This document shows positions 1 to 7,690 of a stretch of DNA of 17,648 bases, in pieces. The notes beneath the pieces were generated by a model, which was not told where the DNA came from, made no database searches, and was given only the letters and a program-made list of their open reading frames with translations. How positions within the stretch are numbered: the stretch's first letter is position 1; every line of letters begins with the position of its first letter. A program made the position numbers and the translations under genes. Location: positions 1-17,648 of the forward strand of contig NZ_CAKTYH010000030.1 in NCBI RefSeq assembly GCF_934632265.1, in the 5' to 3' direction. The stretch is from an uncultured Senegalimassilia sp. (lineage in GTDB: Bacteria; Actinomycetota; Coriobacteriia; Coriobacteriales; Eggerthellaceae).

Positions 1-182
1 AGATATGCGTAGCCGCAGGCCCGGTGAAGCAGACCCTCACAAGCAGGCTCATCCTCCCCTGGGACCCCGACACGGTGGTTTGCGGATCGCGCGGTTTGAG
101 CAAGCTGGGATACGCCCTGACGGGTTCGGTGAGCGCCCACCTTGTGCGCACCCTCCGCTGCGACGTGTTGGTGGTCCGCTAA
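1..182 (+). CDS. universal stress protein (UspA family), C-terminal fragment
   Basis: An open frame enters from the left edge (first full codon at 3) and stops with TAA at 180-182. It encodes about 59 residues and is the 3' end of a gene whose start lies outside the window. The visible part contains DTVVCGSRGLSKLGYALTGS followed by VSAHLVRTLRCDVLVVR. This matches the UspA C-terminus, where a G-[ST]-RG-x-x loop and a downstream GS(V/I)S element contact ATP phosphates and the chain ends on a strand of the type PVLVVR. Usp proteins are small cytoplasmic nucleotide-binding proteins linked to stress survival. The gene converges on the LuxR gene, with 41 bp between the two stop codons. Whether this is a single-domain or tandem Usp cannot be seen. 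Family confidence is high because several conserved elements fall in the right order. Confidence 0.85.
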   Translation, partial: ICVAAGPVKQTLTSRLILPWDPDTVVCGSRGLSKLGYALTGSVSAHLVRTLRCDVLVVR

Positions 183-199
183 GGGGCAGACCACCGACA
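166..199. terminator. possible bidirectional terminator hairpin between convergent genes
   Basis: The arms 166-176 and 189-199 pair over 11 positions with one G-T wobble, around a 12-nt loop. The Usp stop codon (180-182) lies in the loop. The hairpin sits where two convergent genes meet. No T-run follows on either strand, so it is not a canonical intrinsic terminator; transcript-end stabilisation is equally possible. Confidence 0.4.
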
Positions 200-220
200 A
201 GCGCGACGCGGGGGCGACGG

Positions 221-240
221 CCCTCATCGCGCGATGAGGG
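221..240. repeat. 20-bp perfect palindrome over the luxR stop codon
   Basis: CCCTCATCGCGCGATGAGGG is its own reverse complement across all 20 bases and covers the last codons and the stop of the regulator gene. As RNA it could fold into an 8-bp stem with a 4-base loop. It could contribute to the 3' end of the regulator transcript or be a binding site. No T-run follows. Confidence 0.5.
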
Positions 241-1966
241 CCTCGACCATGTCGATGATCTCCTGCTTGCTGTGCACATCGAGCTTCGTGTAGATATGGC
301 GGATGTGCATCTTGAGCGTGTTGCGCGAGATGACCAGCTCCTGCTCCATGAACGGCATGTTGCGGCCATGGGCGATAAGCCCCAGGACCTCGCGCTCGCG
401 CGCCGTCAGGCGATACGTGCGCGCGATGGTGTCGCAAGGCGCGGAAACCGGGTCGATGGGAACTTGCCCGGACTGCGATGAGGCGCTATCGGGCAGGAAC
501 GGCACCGGCACCCCTGCCGAAGACGTCGCGCCGCGCCCGGCCGCCTCGTACGCGCAACCCCGGTCGTCCCCTGCCCCGTCCGCACGGCCGCCGGCCTGCA
601 AGGCGGCTCGCGAACCGGCGGCTGCGCCGTCGGGCGCGGTGCCGGCGACCGTCAAGCCATCGCCGGCATCCTGTTCAGGACGACCCGCATCGCCCGCCCC
701 GGCGGTCCCGATGCTGTACTCCGAAACGTCCCCGGCGCCCGCGAACGGCGCCTGCAATCCCGGGAACTTCAGCAACACCACCAGAAGCACCATGTACACG
801 AACACCATGAGCTGCTCGCTGGCGAACAGCGCCTCGGCCGGCGTGGCGGCCAGCACCACGCCGGCGGCGACCACCAACGTGCCCAGCAGATGACCCGCCG
901 TGGCGGCAAGGCGCATGGTCGCCGCCGCCTCGAGCGTCTCGATGCTGTTTCGCGCCGCCCACACCACAAGCGCCCACGACACCACCTCGAACAACGACGT
1001 GCCCAGACCGCACATCACCTGCTCAAGCCCCGGCAGCGCCCACGCGACCGACGGCGCCAGCAAGATGCCGACCGCCGTGCACAGCAAGGCTCCGTAGAAC
1101 ACATGCTCGATGCGCAGGCCGCGCCAGGCGAATGCGACGACCAGCAGCAAGATCAACGCCGCGAACGACACGGGGTCGCCATGGGAATCGCCGTCGGTGA
1201 AGCCGTTGCGCAAAAAGCCCAGCATCATGGCGGAGAACACCAGCATGATGACGAAGCCCGGGGTGACCACCTTCGCCATGGGGCGCTTCACCACGCCGGG
1301 CACGGAAAGCGCGGCCAGAACGGGAGGGCGCTTTTCGGGCCCGCGCCCGAGGGGCGCGCCGCCGAAGCCGAGCATGGCCAGCAGCAGCGAGATGCACAGC
1401 AGCGCGCCGGCCACGCCCACGGTGCCGTACGCTCCCAATGCCGCGCTGACCTGGTGCTGCGATGCCAGGGAATACAGGGCGAACGCGCCCAGCATGCCCA
1501 GCGTGCAGGCCCGGACCACCATGGCGCCGTCAAGCCGGGCGAACAGGCACACCAGCCCCACGCTCACCGGTGCGCCGATCGTCTTCACCATGAACAACGA
1601 CAATACGCCCAACGCCATCCATGCCGCGCCGCCGCGCTCGACGCCGGGCATGACGAGCAGCATGCACAGCGCGCCGATCGCGAACAAGATAATGCCGACC
1701 GTGGCGGCGACGCCGAACAGCCAGCGCACATCCCCGTCCCCGCGACGGGAGAACCGCCGCGCTACCAGGAAGAACGCGAAGTACACCACGCACGTGCACA
1801 CGCGCATCGCAAGCGTCCCCGCCTCAGATCCGCCTGTGCCGAGCAACTGCCCGTCCGACAGCCAGATGCCGCCGAACATGCACGAAAGGCCCAGCACCGC
1901 CGTAAACGTCGTGCGCATATCGGCGCCGCGCGCCGATTCGCTTCCGTTATCCCCCGAAAAACCCAT
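224..1966 (-). CDS. membrane-anchored LuxR-family transcriptional regulator
   Basis: A protein of about 580 residues with two parts. Residues about 20-402 form a strongly hydrophobic polytopic domain with roughly 10-12 membrane segments. Residues about 403-517 are a Gly/Ala/Asp-rich low-complexity linker. Residues 518-580 are a LuxR-type helix-turn-helix beginning YRLTAREREVLGLIAHG, with a recognition region around SRNTLKMHIRHIYTKLDV. There is no receiver or PAS domain, so the membrane part is the likely sensor. Membrane LuxR proteins of this layout are common in Eggerthellaceae, often beside reductase or transporter genes. The start is placed at ATG 1964-1966 because the GGGAGG sequence abuts an earlier in-frame ATG (1973-1975) but is 9 bases from this one. 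It lies directly downstream of the fumarate reductase cluster on the same strand, separated by a GC-rich hairpin. That it controls this cluster is an inference from position. Confidence 0.88.
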   Translation of the reverse strand: MGFSGDNGSESARGADMRTTFTAVLGLSCMFGGIWLSDGQLLGTGGSEAGTLAMRVCTCVVYFAFFLVARRFSRRGDGDVRWLFGVAATVGIILFAIGALCMLLVMPGVERGGAAWMALGVLSLFMVKTIGAPVSVGLVCLFARLDGAMVVRACTLGMLGAFALYSLASQHQVSAALGAYGTVGVAGALLCISLLLAMLGFGGAPLGRGPEKRPPVLAALSVPGVVKRPMAKVVTPGFVIMLVFSAMMLGFLRNGFTDGDSHGDPVSFAALILLLVVAFAWRGLRIEHVFYGALLCTAVGILLAPSVAWALPGLEQVMCGLGTSLFEVVSWALVVWAARNSIETLEAAATMRLAATAGHLLGTLVVAAGVVLAATPAEALFASEQLMVFVYMVLLVVLLKFPGLQAPFAGAGDVSEYSIGTAGAGDAGRPEQDAGDGLTVAGTAPDGAAAGSRAALQAGGRADGAGDDRGCAYEAAGRGATSSAGVPVPFLPDSASSQSGQVPIDPVSAPCDTIARTYRLTAREREVLGLIAHGRNMPFMEQELVISRNTLKMHIRHIYTKLDVHSKQEIIDMVEALIAR

Positions 1967-2014
1967 CTCCGTCATCCTCCCTGCCGAAAAAGGCGACCGC
2001 GTGAACGGCGGCAA

Positions 2015-2041
2015 GCCCCCGGTGCGCAAGGCGCCGGGGGC
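2015..2041 (-). terminator. GC-rich hairpin between the dicarboxylate cluster and luxR
   Basis: The arms 2015-2025 and 2031-2041 pair over 11 positions with one G-T wobble, around a 5-nt loop. The stem is almost entirely G/C. It lies 48 bp past the stop of the 184-residue protein and upstream of the luxR start, where the cluster transcript would be expected to end. No T-run follows on the minus strand, so termination may be partial or factor dependent. Confidence 0.5.
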
Positions 2042-2088
2042 CGATTCGCGATTCCGCTCATACTATCATGCTGAAAGCCCGGCATCCG

Positions 2089-2643
2089 TTACGCGCCGGC
2101 TAAATCCTTCAACGCCGCCTGCTCGGCGACATGCCGATACGCGCTCACGTGCATACACTCCTCGAGCTGGGCGACCACCTCGGGAAACGCCTCGAGACCG
2201 TCGCGCCACTCGATGCCCGAGGCGCCCGCCGCCGCCCGGCCGGACTCGACGCGCGCCCAGCGCCCGTCGGCGTCGGCCTGGAAATAACCGGTCACGCACG
2301 CATCGCCTTCCGAAAACGGTTCGCCGTCGGAAAACAGCATCCCCGGACATATCGCGGCATCGCCGAGCGCATCGTGCGCCCAATCCTGACCGGACGGGAC
2401 CACATAGGCGGCATCGGCCCCGGCAAGGAGCACCAGCTTCGCCTTCTGCTCGAGCACAAGCCCCTCTTCCAGGCCCGCATCGTCGGCGCGCACCTCTCCG
2501 GCATCCGTCAGCTCGCCCGCGTCCCGCATATGGCCGGCCAGCTCATCGAGAAGCTCGCCCGTGCGGGGATCTTCCATCCGCAACGGCCTGCCGCGGCGCG
2601 CGTCGCGCACCGCGGCGGTCACCGACACCCCGGCCGCGCCCAT
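2089..2643 (-). CDS. uncharacterised 184-residue protein in the fumarate reductase operon
   Basis: I do not recognise this protein. It is 184 residues long, acidic, with no signal peptide, membrane helix or metal-binding Cys cluster (only three scattered cysteines). The N-terminal third is rich in Asp, Glu and Ala and likely helical. The middle (around AKLVLLAGADAAYVVPSG) looks like alternating strands. The C-terminal stretch (LEAFPEVVAQLEECMHVSAY) looks helical. Its ATG (2641-2643) begins one base after the stop of the CCG subunit gene, and no good Shine-Dalgarno precedes it, so translation is probably coupled to that gene. That position suggests an assembly factor, an accessory subunit or a protein acting on the complex. 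No function can be assigned from the sequence. Coding status is supported by the tight junction and an unbroken frame. Confidence 0.72.
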   Translation of the reverse strand: MGAAGVSVTAAVRDARRGRPLRMEDPRTGELLDELAGHMRDAGELTDAGEVRADDAGLEEGLVLEQKAKLVLLAGADAAYVVPSGQDWAHDALGDAAICPGMLFSDGEPFSEGDACVTGYFQADADGRWARVESGRAAAGASGIEWRDGLEAFPEVVAQLEECMHVSAYRHVAEQAALKDLAGA

Positions 2644-2644
2644 G

Positions 2645-3541
2645 CTAGGACGCCAGCTTCCGGGAGAGCATCTTGGTGGCGTTGACCATGTGGCGGTTCA
2701 CCGCCATCTCCTTGGCGGTGAAGCCCAGCGCCAAGCCCACCAGCTGCGGCAGATGCAGCGTCGGCATGGTGATGTCGGCGTCGTAGCCCTTCTGCGCATC
2801 CGCCTGCCACATATCGATGGCCATATGGCACAAAGGACAGGGCGTGACCAGGCAATCCGCGCCGGCGTCCTTCGCCGTCAGGCAGCTCACGCCGTTGGAG
2901 AGCAGAGCCTCGCGCTCGGCCGGGTAGATGCTGTGGAACCCGCAGCACGCCAGGCGCTGCTCGAAGTCGACGTTGTTCGCCCCGAGCGCCTCGGCCAGCA
3001 TCTCCATGGAGCGCGGGTTGCGCGGGTTCTCAAAGCCCATCACATCGGGCGGCATGAGGATATGGCAGCCGTAGAAGTTCGCCACCGACAGGTTCTCCAA
3101 CGGGTTGACCACGTGGCGGGACAACTCCTTCAAGCCGTATTCGCTCTCATCGACGAGCACCCAGAGGTAATGGGTGATCTCGCACGTGCCCTTGTACTCC
3201 AGCCCGCTTTCCGCAAGCGCCTCGTTGACCTTCGCGCGCAGCTCCGCGTCCTCGTCCAGGCGCTTTTTCGCGGTGCGAAGCATGAGCGTGCAGGTGTTGC
3301 ATACGGTGAGGATGCGATCGAACCCGGCCGCCTCGGCCAGCGCGATGTTGCGCGCGTTGACGGCCACGCCGAGGAAGTCGTCGATGTCCTGGATCTGGGC
3401 GGCGCCGCAGCACGTCCAGCCCTCGATCTCCTCAAGCTCGATGCCCAGGCGCTCGCACGTCTTGAGCGTGGCGATCTTCAGCTCGCCCGCAGCGCTTTCG
3501 AGCGTGCAGCCCGGGAAGAACGCATAGCGATGCTTAGCCAC
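2645..3541 (-). CDS. double-CCG-domain subunit of non-classical succinate dehydrogenase/fumarate reductase (SdhE/HdrB-like)
   Basis: A 298-residue protein with two CCG (cysteine-rich, HdrB-like) motifs. The first uses C12, C44-C45 and C81-x-x-C84; the second uses C159, C199-C200 and C235-x-x-C238. In HdrB, and in SdhE of type E succinate dehydrogenases and MfrE of Campylobacter-type fumarate reductases, such motifs bind unusual iron-sulfur clusters. These proteins replace the cytochrome b anchor and pass electrons to or from quinone or thiol partners. There is no membrane segment, so membrane attachment would be peripheral. GTG at 3539-3541 is chosen as start because AAGGAGG lies 6-7 bases upstream and the protein then begins VAKHRYAFFPGCTLES, as in the family; this overlaps the end of the iron-sulfur subunit gene by 8 bp. 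An upstream in-frame ATG at 3605-3607 would add 22 unlikely residues. The alternative label heterodisulfide reductase subunit B is made unlikely by the neighbours. Confidence 0.9.
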   Translation of the reverse strand: MAKHRYAFFPGCTLESAAGELKIATLKTCERLGIELEEIEGWTCCGAAQIQDIDDFLGVAVNARNIALAEAAGFDRILTVCNTCTLMLRTAKKRLDEDAELRAKVNEALAESGLEYKGTCEITHYLWVLVDESEYGLKELSRHVVNPLENLSVANFYGCHILMPPDVMGFENPRNPRSMEMLAEALGANNVDFEQRLACCGFHSIYPAEREALLSNGVSCLTAKDAGADCLVTPCPLCHMAIDMWQADAQKGYDADITMPTLHLPQLVGLALGFTAKEMAVNRHMVNATKMLSRKLAS

Positions 3542-4511
3542 GGGACACCTCCTTCTCGTCGCAATCGCGCGGCTGCCTTGCCGCGAACTCGTACAATCGG
3601 CGCACATCGTCGATGCCCTTGACCGGGTGCGGCATGTGCAGCGGGTTCATCTTGCCGGCCGCCACCATGCGCACCGCGAACGGCGTGCGGTTCACCGCCG
3701 TCTTGACCATGCCCTCGGTGCGCAGGGCCAGCATCGTCTCGTTGAGCAGGCCCGTGCGCTTCACGTCGTTGTAGAAGCTGTACGCATGGCGCGCGCCCTC
3801 GGACTTGGTCTGCCCCATCGACAGCGCACGGCGGCGCAGATAGCTGATCTCCTCGGCCACCGGGATGTGCTTGGGGCACTTCGTCGAGCACTGCTGGCAA
3901 TGGATGCACTTCCACAGGTTGTTCTCGAGCGCCGCCAGCACGCGCTTGCCGTGATCGCCGTCGCGGCTGTCGCGCTCGAAGCGGTACGCCTTGTTCATCA
4001 TGGCAGGCGGCAGATAGGTGCCGTCGTCATAGGCCAGCTCGCGGCATTCGGAGATGCAGCTGCCGCACAGCACGCAGTCGGCGGGCTTGGCGATAAGGTG
4101 GAACTGCTCGGGGGTCTGCAGGTGGTCCTTGCGGTCCTTGTGCGGGCACATCCAGGCCTCCACCTTGCGCATCTTCTCGGCGACGCCGTCGAAGTTCACC
4201 ACCAGGTCGCGCACGACCGGCAGGTTGTTCAGCGGCTCGAGGAACAGCTCGTCGGCCCCGAACGTCTCCAACAGCGTGTCGAGCTGCGTCTCACAGGCAA
4301 GGAAGGCGTTGCCGTTGACCTGAACGGCGCAGCTGCCGCAGATGGCGTGGCGGCACGCGCTCGTGAAGCACAGGCTGGCATCCTGCTCCTCGCGAATCTT
4401 CGTGAGGCAGCCCAGGAGCGTGTTCTTCCCGTAGGGAATGGAATACTCCTGGTTGAACGTGCGCTCGCCATCGAAGCGGCGCACGTTGAAAGTGATCATG
4501 CGGTCTGCCAT
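3534..4511 (-). CDS. sdhB: succinate dehydrogenase/fumarate reductase iron-sulfur subunit (type E)
   Basis: A 325-residue protein. The N-terminal ferredoxin-type domain binds a [2Fe-2S] cluster through C53-x4-C58-x2-C61-x11-C73, in the context CRHAICGSC. The C-terminal domain has two ferredoxin motifs: C146-x2-C149-x2-C152-x3-C156 and C202-x2-C205-x2-C208-x3-C212-P. In classical SdhB/FrdB the second motif lacks one cysteine and holds [3Fe-4S]. Here all four are present, the pattern described for type E enzymes such as Sulfolobus SdhB, where a second [4Fe-4S] replaces it. It is longer than classical SdhB (about 240-260 residues) because of a C-terminal extension after the second motif. The flavoprotein stop and this ATG abut as TAAATG with AAGGAAG upstream, so translation is coupled. 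The subunit carries electrons between FAD and the CCG subunit. Confidence 0.95.
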   Translation of the reverse strand: MADRMITFNVRRFDGERTFNQEYSIPYGKNTLLGCLTKIREEQDASLCFTSACRHAICGSCAVQVNGNAFLACETQLDTLLETFGADELFLEPLNNLPVVRDLVVNFDGVAEKMRKVEAWMCPHKDRKDHLQTPEQFHLIAKPADCVLCGSCISECRELAYDDGTYLPPAMMNKAYRFERDSRDGDHGKRVLAALENNLWKCIHCQQCSTKCPKHIPVAEEISYLRRRALSMGQTKSEGARHAYSFYNDVKRTGLLNETMLALRTEGMVKTAVNRTPFAVRMVAAGKMNPLHMPHPVKGIDDVRRLYEFAARQPRDCDEKEVSRG

Positions 4512-6224
4512 TTAGTACTTCCTTTCCTCGGGCGCGAACCTGGTCACGCGCACGGGGCGGTACCCCAGCGTGAAGGCGCCATCGGAGCTGAGCGACACCA
4601 GCGTATGCGCCAGGAACCTCTCGTCGTCGCGGACCGGGTAGTCCTCGCGCGAATGCGAGCCGCGGCTCTCGGTGCGGGCGCGGGCGCCCATGCACACCGT
4701 CTTGGCGATGGACAGCACGTTGCCCAGCTCCACGTAGTTCATGAACGCCTGGTTGTACACCTGGGAGTCATCGTCGATGCGCGCATCGGCGTAGGCGGCC
4801 ATGCACTCGTCCACCACGGCCTCGGCGGCCGCCATGCCCTCCTCGGTGCGGAAGATGCCCACGCCGTTCCACATGGCCTCGGCCATGCGGTCGCGGATGG
4901 CGAACATGGACTCGCCGGTGCGCTTGGCGCGCACGGCGTGGAAGCGCTCGTCCCATTGGCGCTCCAGCTCCTCGAGGCGGTCGGTGCCCGCGAAATCGCG
5001 GCGGCGCGCCGTCTCGGCGGCGCCGATACCGGCCCGCTTGCCGAAGAACACCACCTCGGACACGGAATTACCGCCCAGGCGGTTCGCGCCGTGCACGCTG
5101 ATGCAGCTGCACTCGCCCGCCGCATGCAGGCCGTCGACGGCCGTGGCGCAGGTGCGGAAATCGACCACGTCGATGCCGCCCATCATGTAATGGTTCGAAG
5201 GGCGGATGGGCACGGGATCGGTGATCATGTCCACGCCCTCGAACGCCATGGCAAGCTCGCGGACCTGCGGCAGGCGCTCCATGATGCGCTCGGCGCCCAG
5301 ATGGCGCAGGTCCATGAGCACGTAGCTTCCCATGCCCTGCCCGAAGCCGCGGCCTTCCTTGATCTCGGTCTCGATGGAGCGCGCCACCAAATCGCGCGGG
5401 CCCAGCTCCATCTTCTCGGGGGCGTAGCGGGCCATGAATCGCTCGCCCTCGTTGTTGATGAGGTAGCCGCCCTCGCCGCGGCACGCCTCGGAGAGCAGCA
5501 CGCCCGTGGACGCCAGGCCCGTGGGATGGAACTGCACGAACTCCGGGTCCTTGATGGGCACACCTGCGCGCAGGCACGCCGCGACGCCGTCGCCGGTCAT
5601 GTTCGTGGCGTTGGTGGTTCGGCTCCAGTACACGCGGCCGAACCCGCCGGCGGCGATCACCACCGCCTTGGCCTGGAAGGTCTCGATCCGGCCGCGGCGC
5701 AGGTCGATGGCCACGACGCCTTGCAGCTGCCCGTCGACCTGGGCGATGTCGAGCAGGTTGTGCTCGTCCAAAAACTCCACGCCGTTTTTCACGCAGTTCT
5801 CGTACAGCGCGTGCAGCACCACGTGGCCGGTCTTGTCCGCCGAGTAGCAGCAGCGCGGATGGCTTGCGCCGCCGAAGGGGCGCTGCGCGATGCGGCCCTG
5901 CTCATCGCGCGAATACGGCACGCCCATGCCCTCGAGCTCGAGCACCAGCTCGGGCATGCCGGACACGAAGAACTCCACCGCATCCTGGTCGGCCAAGAAG
6001 TCGCTGCCCTTGACCGTGTCGTAGAAGTGGCTCTCGATGGTGTCCGTCTCGTCGCGATAGCCGAGCGCCGCGTTCATGCCGCCCTGCGCCGCACCGGTAT
6101 GGCTGCGGGTGGGGAACACCTTCGTGAGCACCGCCACGGACAGGTCCCCGCCGCGCGATGCGTTTAGCGCGGCCGCCATGCCGGCGCCGCCGGCGCCCAC
6201 GATGACAACGTCGTACGTCTTCAC
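4512..6224 (-). CDS. sdhA: succinate dehydrogenase/fumarate reductase flavoprotein subunit
   Basis: A 570-residue catalytic subunit that interconverts fumarate and succinate. It starts with a dinucleotide-binding fold (GAGGAG at 10-15). The covalent FAD site is [10 protein letters not shown] with His42. Active-site elements include [10 protein letters not shown] (115-124), QFHPTG with H233, VARSIETEI with the probable proton-shuttle R282, NHYMMGG with H345, and [10 protein letters not shown] around R382. The conserved C-terminal [16 protein letters not shown] is present. There is no Sec or Tat signal, so the enzyme faces the cytoplasm. The start is GTG at 6222-6224, 12 bases after the fumarase beta stop, with AGGGGG upstream. 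The AQGG sequence near the FAD His is SdhA-like, but linkage to fumarase and a dicarboxylate transporter in a presumed anaerobe favours fumarate reduction in vivo. Direction cannot be decided from sequence alone. Confidence 0.95.
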   Translation of the reverse strand: MKTYDVVIVGAGGAGMAAALNASRGGDLSVAVLTKVFPTRSHTGAAQGGMNAALGYRDETDTIESHFYDTVKGSDFLADQDAVEFFVSGMPELVLELEGMGVPYSRDEQGRIAQRPFGGASHPRCCYSADKTGHVVLHALYENCVKNGVEFLDEHNLLDIAQVDGQLQGVVAIDLRRGRIETFQAKAVVIAAGGFGRVYWSRTTNATNMTGDGVAACLRAGVPIKDPEFVQFHPTGLASTGVLLSEACRGEGGYLINNEGERFMARYAPEKMELGPRDLVARSIETEIKEGRGFGQGMGSYVLMDLRHLGAERIMERLPQVRELAMAFEGVDMITDPVPIRPSNHYMMGGIDVVDFRTCATAVDGLHAAGECSCISVHGANRLGGNSVSEVVFFGKRAGIGAAETARRRDFAGTDRLEELERQWDERFHAVRAKRTGESMFAIRDRMAEAMWNGVGIFRTEEGMAAAEAVVDECMAAYADARIDDDSQVYNQAFMNYVELGNVLSIAKTVCMGARARTESRGSHSREDYPVRDDERFLAHTLVSLSSDGAFTLGYRPVRVTRFAPEERKY

Positions 6225-6236
6225 CTTAGCGTCCCC

Positions 6237-6794
6237 CTACTCCATGCGGTACTTGGCCACGCCCTGCTCGTACAGGTTGTTGCCCTCGGCATCGATCACC
6301 ACGATGCACGGGTAGTTCTCCACGCGAAGACGGCGCACGGCCTCCGGGCCCAGGTCATCGAACGCGATGACCTCGCACTCCTTGACGCTGTCGGCGATGA
6401 GCGCCGCAGCGCCGCCGATGGCGGCGAAGTAGACCACCTTGTTCTTCACCATGGCCTCGACCACCTCGGCAGAGCGCGGGCCCTTGCCGATCATGCCCTT
6501 CAGGCCCTGCTCCATCATAGCGGGGCTGTACTTGTCCATGCGGCCGGAAGTGGTGGGGCCGCACGAGCCGATGACGCGGCCGGGCTTTGCCGGAGTGGGG
6601 CCGGCGTAGTAGATGACCTGGCGATCCCAGTCGACAGGCAGCTGCTCGCCGGCGTCGATCATCTCGACCATGATCTTGTGCGCGGCGTCGCGACCGGTGT
6701 AGATGATGCCGGAGATGTTGACCATGTCGCCGCACTTGAGTTCGGACAGCACCTCATCGGTCAGCGGCGTGCAGATGTTCTTTGCTTGTGCCAT
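6237..6794 (-). CDS. class I fumarate hydratase, beta subunit (pair 1)
   Basis: A 185-residue protein matching the C-terminal domain of iron-sulfur class I fumarases and tartrate dehydratases. Family landmarks are IIYTGRDAAHK (30-40), YYAGPTP (62-68), GPTTSGRMD (79-87) and MIGKG (101-105). It pairs with the alpha subunit encoded 31 bp upstream on the same strand to form an oxygen-sensitive [4Fe-4S] hydro-lyase that interconverts malate and fumarate. AAGGAG lies 9 bases before the ATG. The flavoprotein gene follows after 12 bases, so the fumarate made is the substrate of the next enzyme encoded. Related family members act on tartrate or mesaconate, but the link to fumarate reductase favours fumarase. 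Confidence 0.92.
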   Translation of the reverse strand: MAQAKNICTPLTDEVLSELKCGDMVNISGIIYTGRDAAHKIMVEMIDAGEQLPVDWDRQVIYYAGPTPAKPGRVIGSCGPTTSGRMDKYSPAMMEQGLKGMIGKGPRSAEVVEAMVKNKVVYFAAIGGAAALIADSVKECEVIAFDDLGPEAVRRLRVENYPCIVVIDAEGNNLYEQGVAKYRME

Positions 6795-6825
6795 AACTTG
6801 CTTCTCCTTGATCGTATGCGAAAAC

Positions 6826-7671
6826 CTACAGGACGACTTCCTTGTGACGGGCGGCGTGGCAGTTCAGCGTCACGGCAACCGGCATGGTGGCGATATGCGT
6901 GGGATACGTCTCGATCTGCACGGCCAGCGCGGTGTTGCGGCCGCCGAAGCCCTGCGGGCCGACGCCGGACTTGTTGATCTCCTTGAGCAGCTCGCGCTCG
7001 ATGGCGGCGTACTCGGGGTTGGGGTTGGGCGCGCCGGCCTCGCGGCGCAGCGCCACCTTCGACAGCTGCATGGCCTTATCGGCGTTGCCGCCGATGCCCA
7101 CGCCCACCACCGTCGGCGGGCAGGGGTTGCCGCCGGCGTTGACCACGGCGTCCAAGATGAAGCGCTTCACGCCCTCCAGGCCGTCGGCGGGCTTGAGCAT
7201 CTTGAGCTGGCTCATGTTCTCCGAGCCGGCGCCCTTCGGCATCACGGTGATGCGCAGCTCGTCGCCGGCGACGAGCGAGGTGTAGATGATGGCGGGCGTG
7301 TTGTCGCCGGCGTTCTTGCGGTTGAGCACGGGGTCGATCACCGTGGACTTGCGCAGGTAGCCGTCGATGTAGCCCGCGGCGACGCCGGCGTTGATGGCGT
7401 CGTCGAGCAGGCCGCCGGCGATGTGCACCTCCTGGCCGATCTCCACGAACACGATGACCATGCCGGTGTCCTGGCACATGGGCACGTTGTTCTCACGGGC
7501 AATCTTGATGTTGCGGCAGATCTTCTCCATCGCGTAGGTGCCGAACTCGCTCTCCTCGGTCTCGGTGGCCTGGCAGATGAGCTTCTCCACGTCGCGGGGC
7601 AGGTCGCAAGCGGCCTCGATGCACAGACGTCGCACCTCTGCGGTGATGTCGGCAACGTTGATTTCCTTCAT
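6826..7671 (-). CDS. class I fumarate hydratase, alpha subunit (pair 1)
   Basis: A 281-residue protein of the Fe-S hydro-lyase N-terminal family. Three cysteines expected to hold the [4Fe-4S] cluster are visible: C66 in MCQDTG, C184 in NPCPPT and C271 in LNCHAARH. Other family elements are NAGDNTPA (119-126), KGAGSENMS (146-154) and VGVGIGGNADKA. The start is ATG 7669-7671, with AAAGGA about 7 bases upstream; the in-frame ATG at 7714-7716 would add 15 residues that do not look like the family and has no supporting ribosome site. It lies 84 bp after the transporter stop, with a hairpin in the gap, and 31 bp before its beta subunit. It provides the cluster-binding half of the malate/fumarate hydro-lyase. 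Confidence 0.92.
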   Translation of the reverse strand: MKEINVADITAEVRRLCIEAACDLPRDVEKLICQATETEESEFGTYAMEKICRNIKIARENNVPMCQDTGMVIVFVEIGQEVHIAGGLLDDAINAGVAAGYIDGYLRKSTVIDPVLNRKNAGDNTPAIIYTSLVAGDELRITVMPKGAGSENMSQLKMLKPADGLEGVKRFILDAVVNAGGNPCPPTVVGVGIGGNADKAMQLSKVALRREAGAPNPNPEYAAIERELLKEINKSGVGPQGFGGRNTALAVQIETYPTHIATMPVAVTLNCHAARHKEVVL

Positions 7672-7690
7672 GGCATGTCCTTTCGTTAGA

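Noticed and set aside
890..2648. Long overlapping plus-strand open frames opposite the LuxR gene and beyond
   Set aside because: The compositions are Arg/His/Gln/Ala-rich or Pro/Ser/Thr-rich with no domain. The minus-strand frames here have recognisable HTH and membrane features or a tight operon junction.
2645..3541. Heterodisulfide reductase subunit B (methanogen-type) as the function
   Set aside because: The CCG motifs fit HdrB, but the gene overlaps a succinate dehydrogenase iron-sulfur gene and no HdrA or HdrC gene is nearby, so the type E subunit reading is better.
3542..3607. Upstream ATG start for the CCG subunit
   Set aside because: It would add 22 non-conserved residues overlapping the iron-sulfur subunit gene; GTG at 3541 has AAGGAGG at good spacing and matches the family N-terminus.
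3627..6167. 846-codon plus-strand open frame
   Set aside because: It lies antisense to the clearly real flavoprotein and iron-sulfur subunit genes. Its His/Ala/Arg/Val-rich, repetitive composition is typical of a mirror frame in GC-rich DNA, and no family motif is visible.
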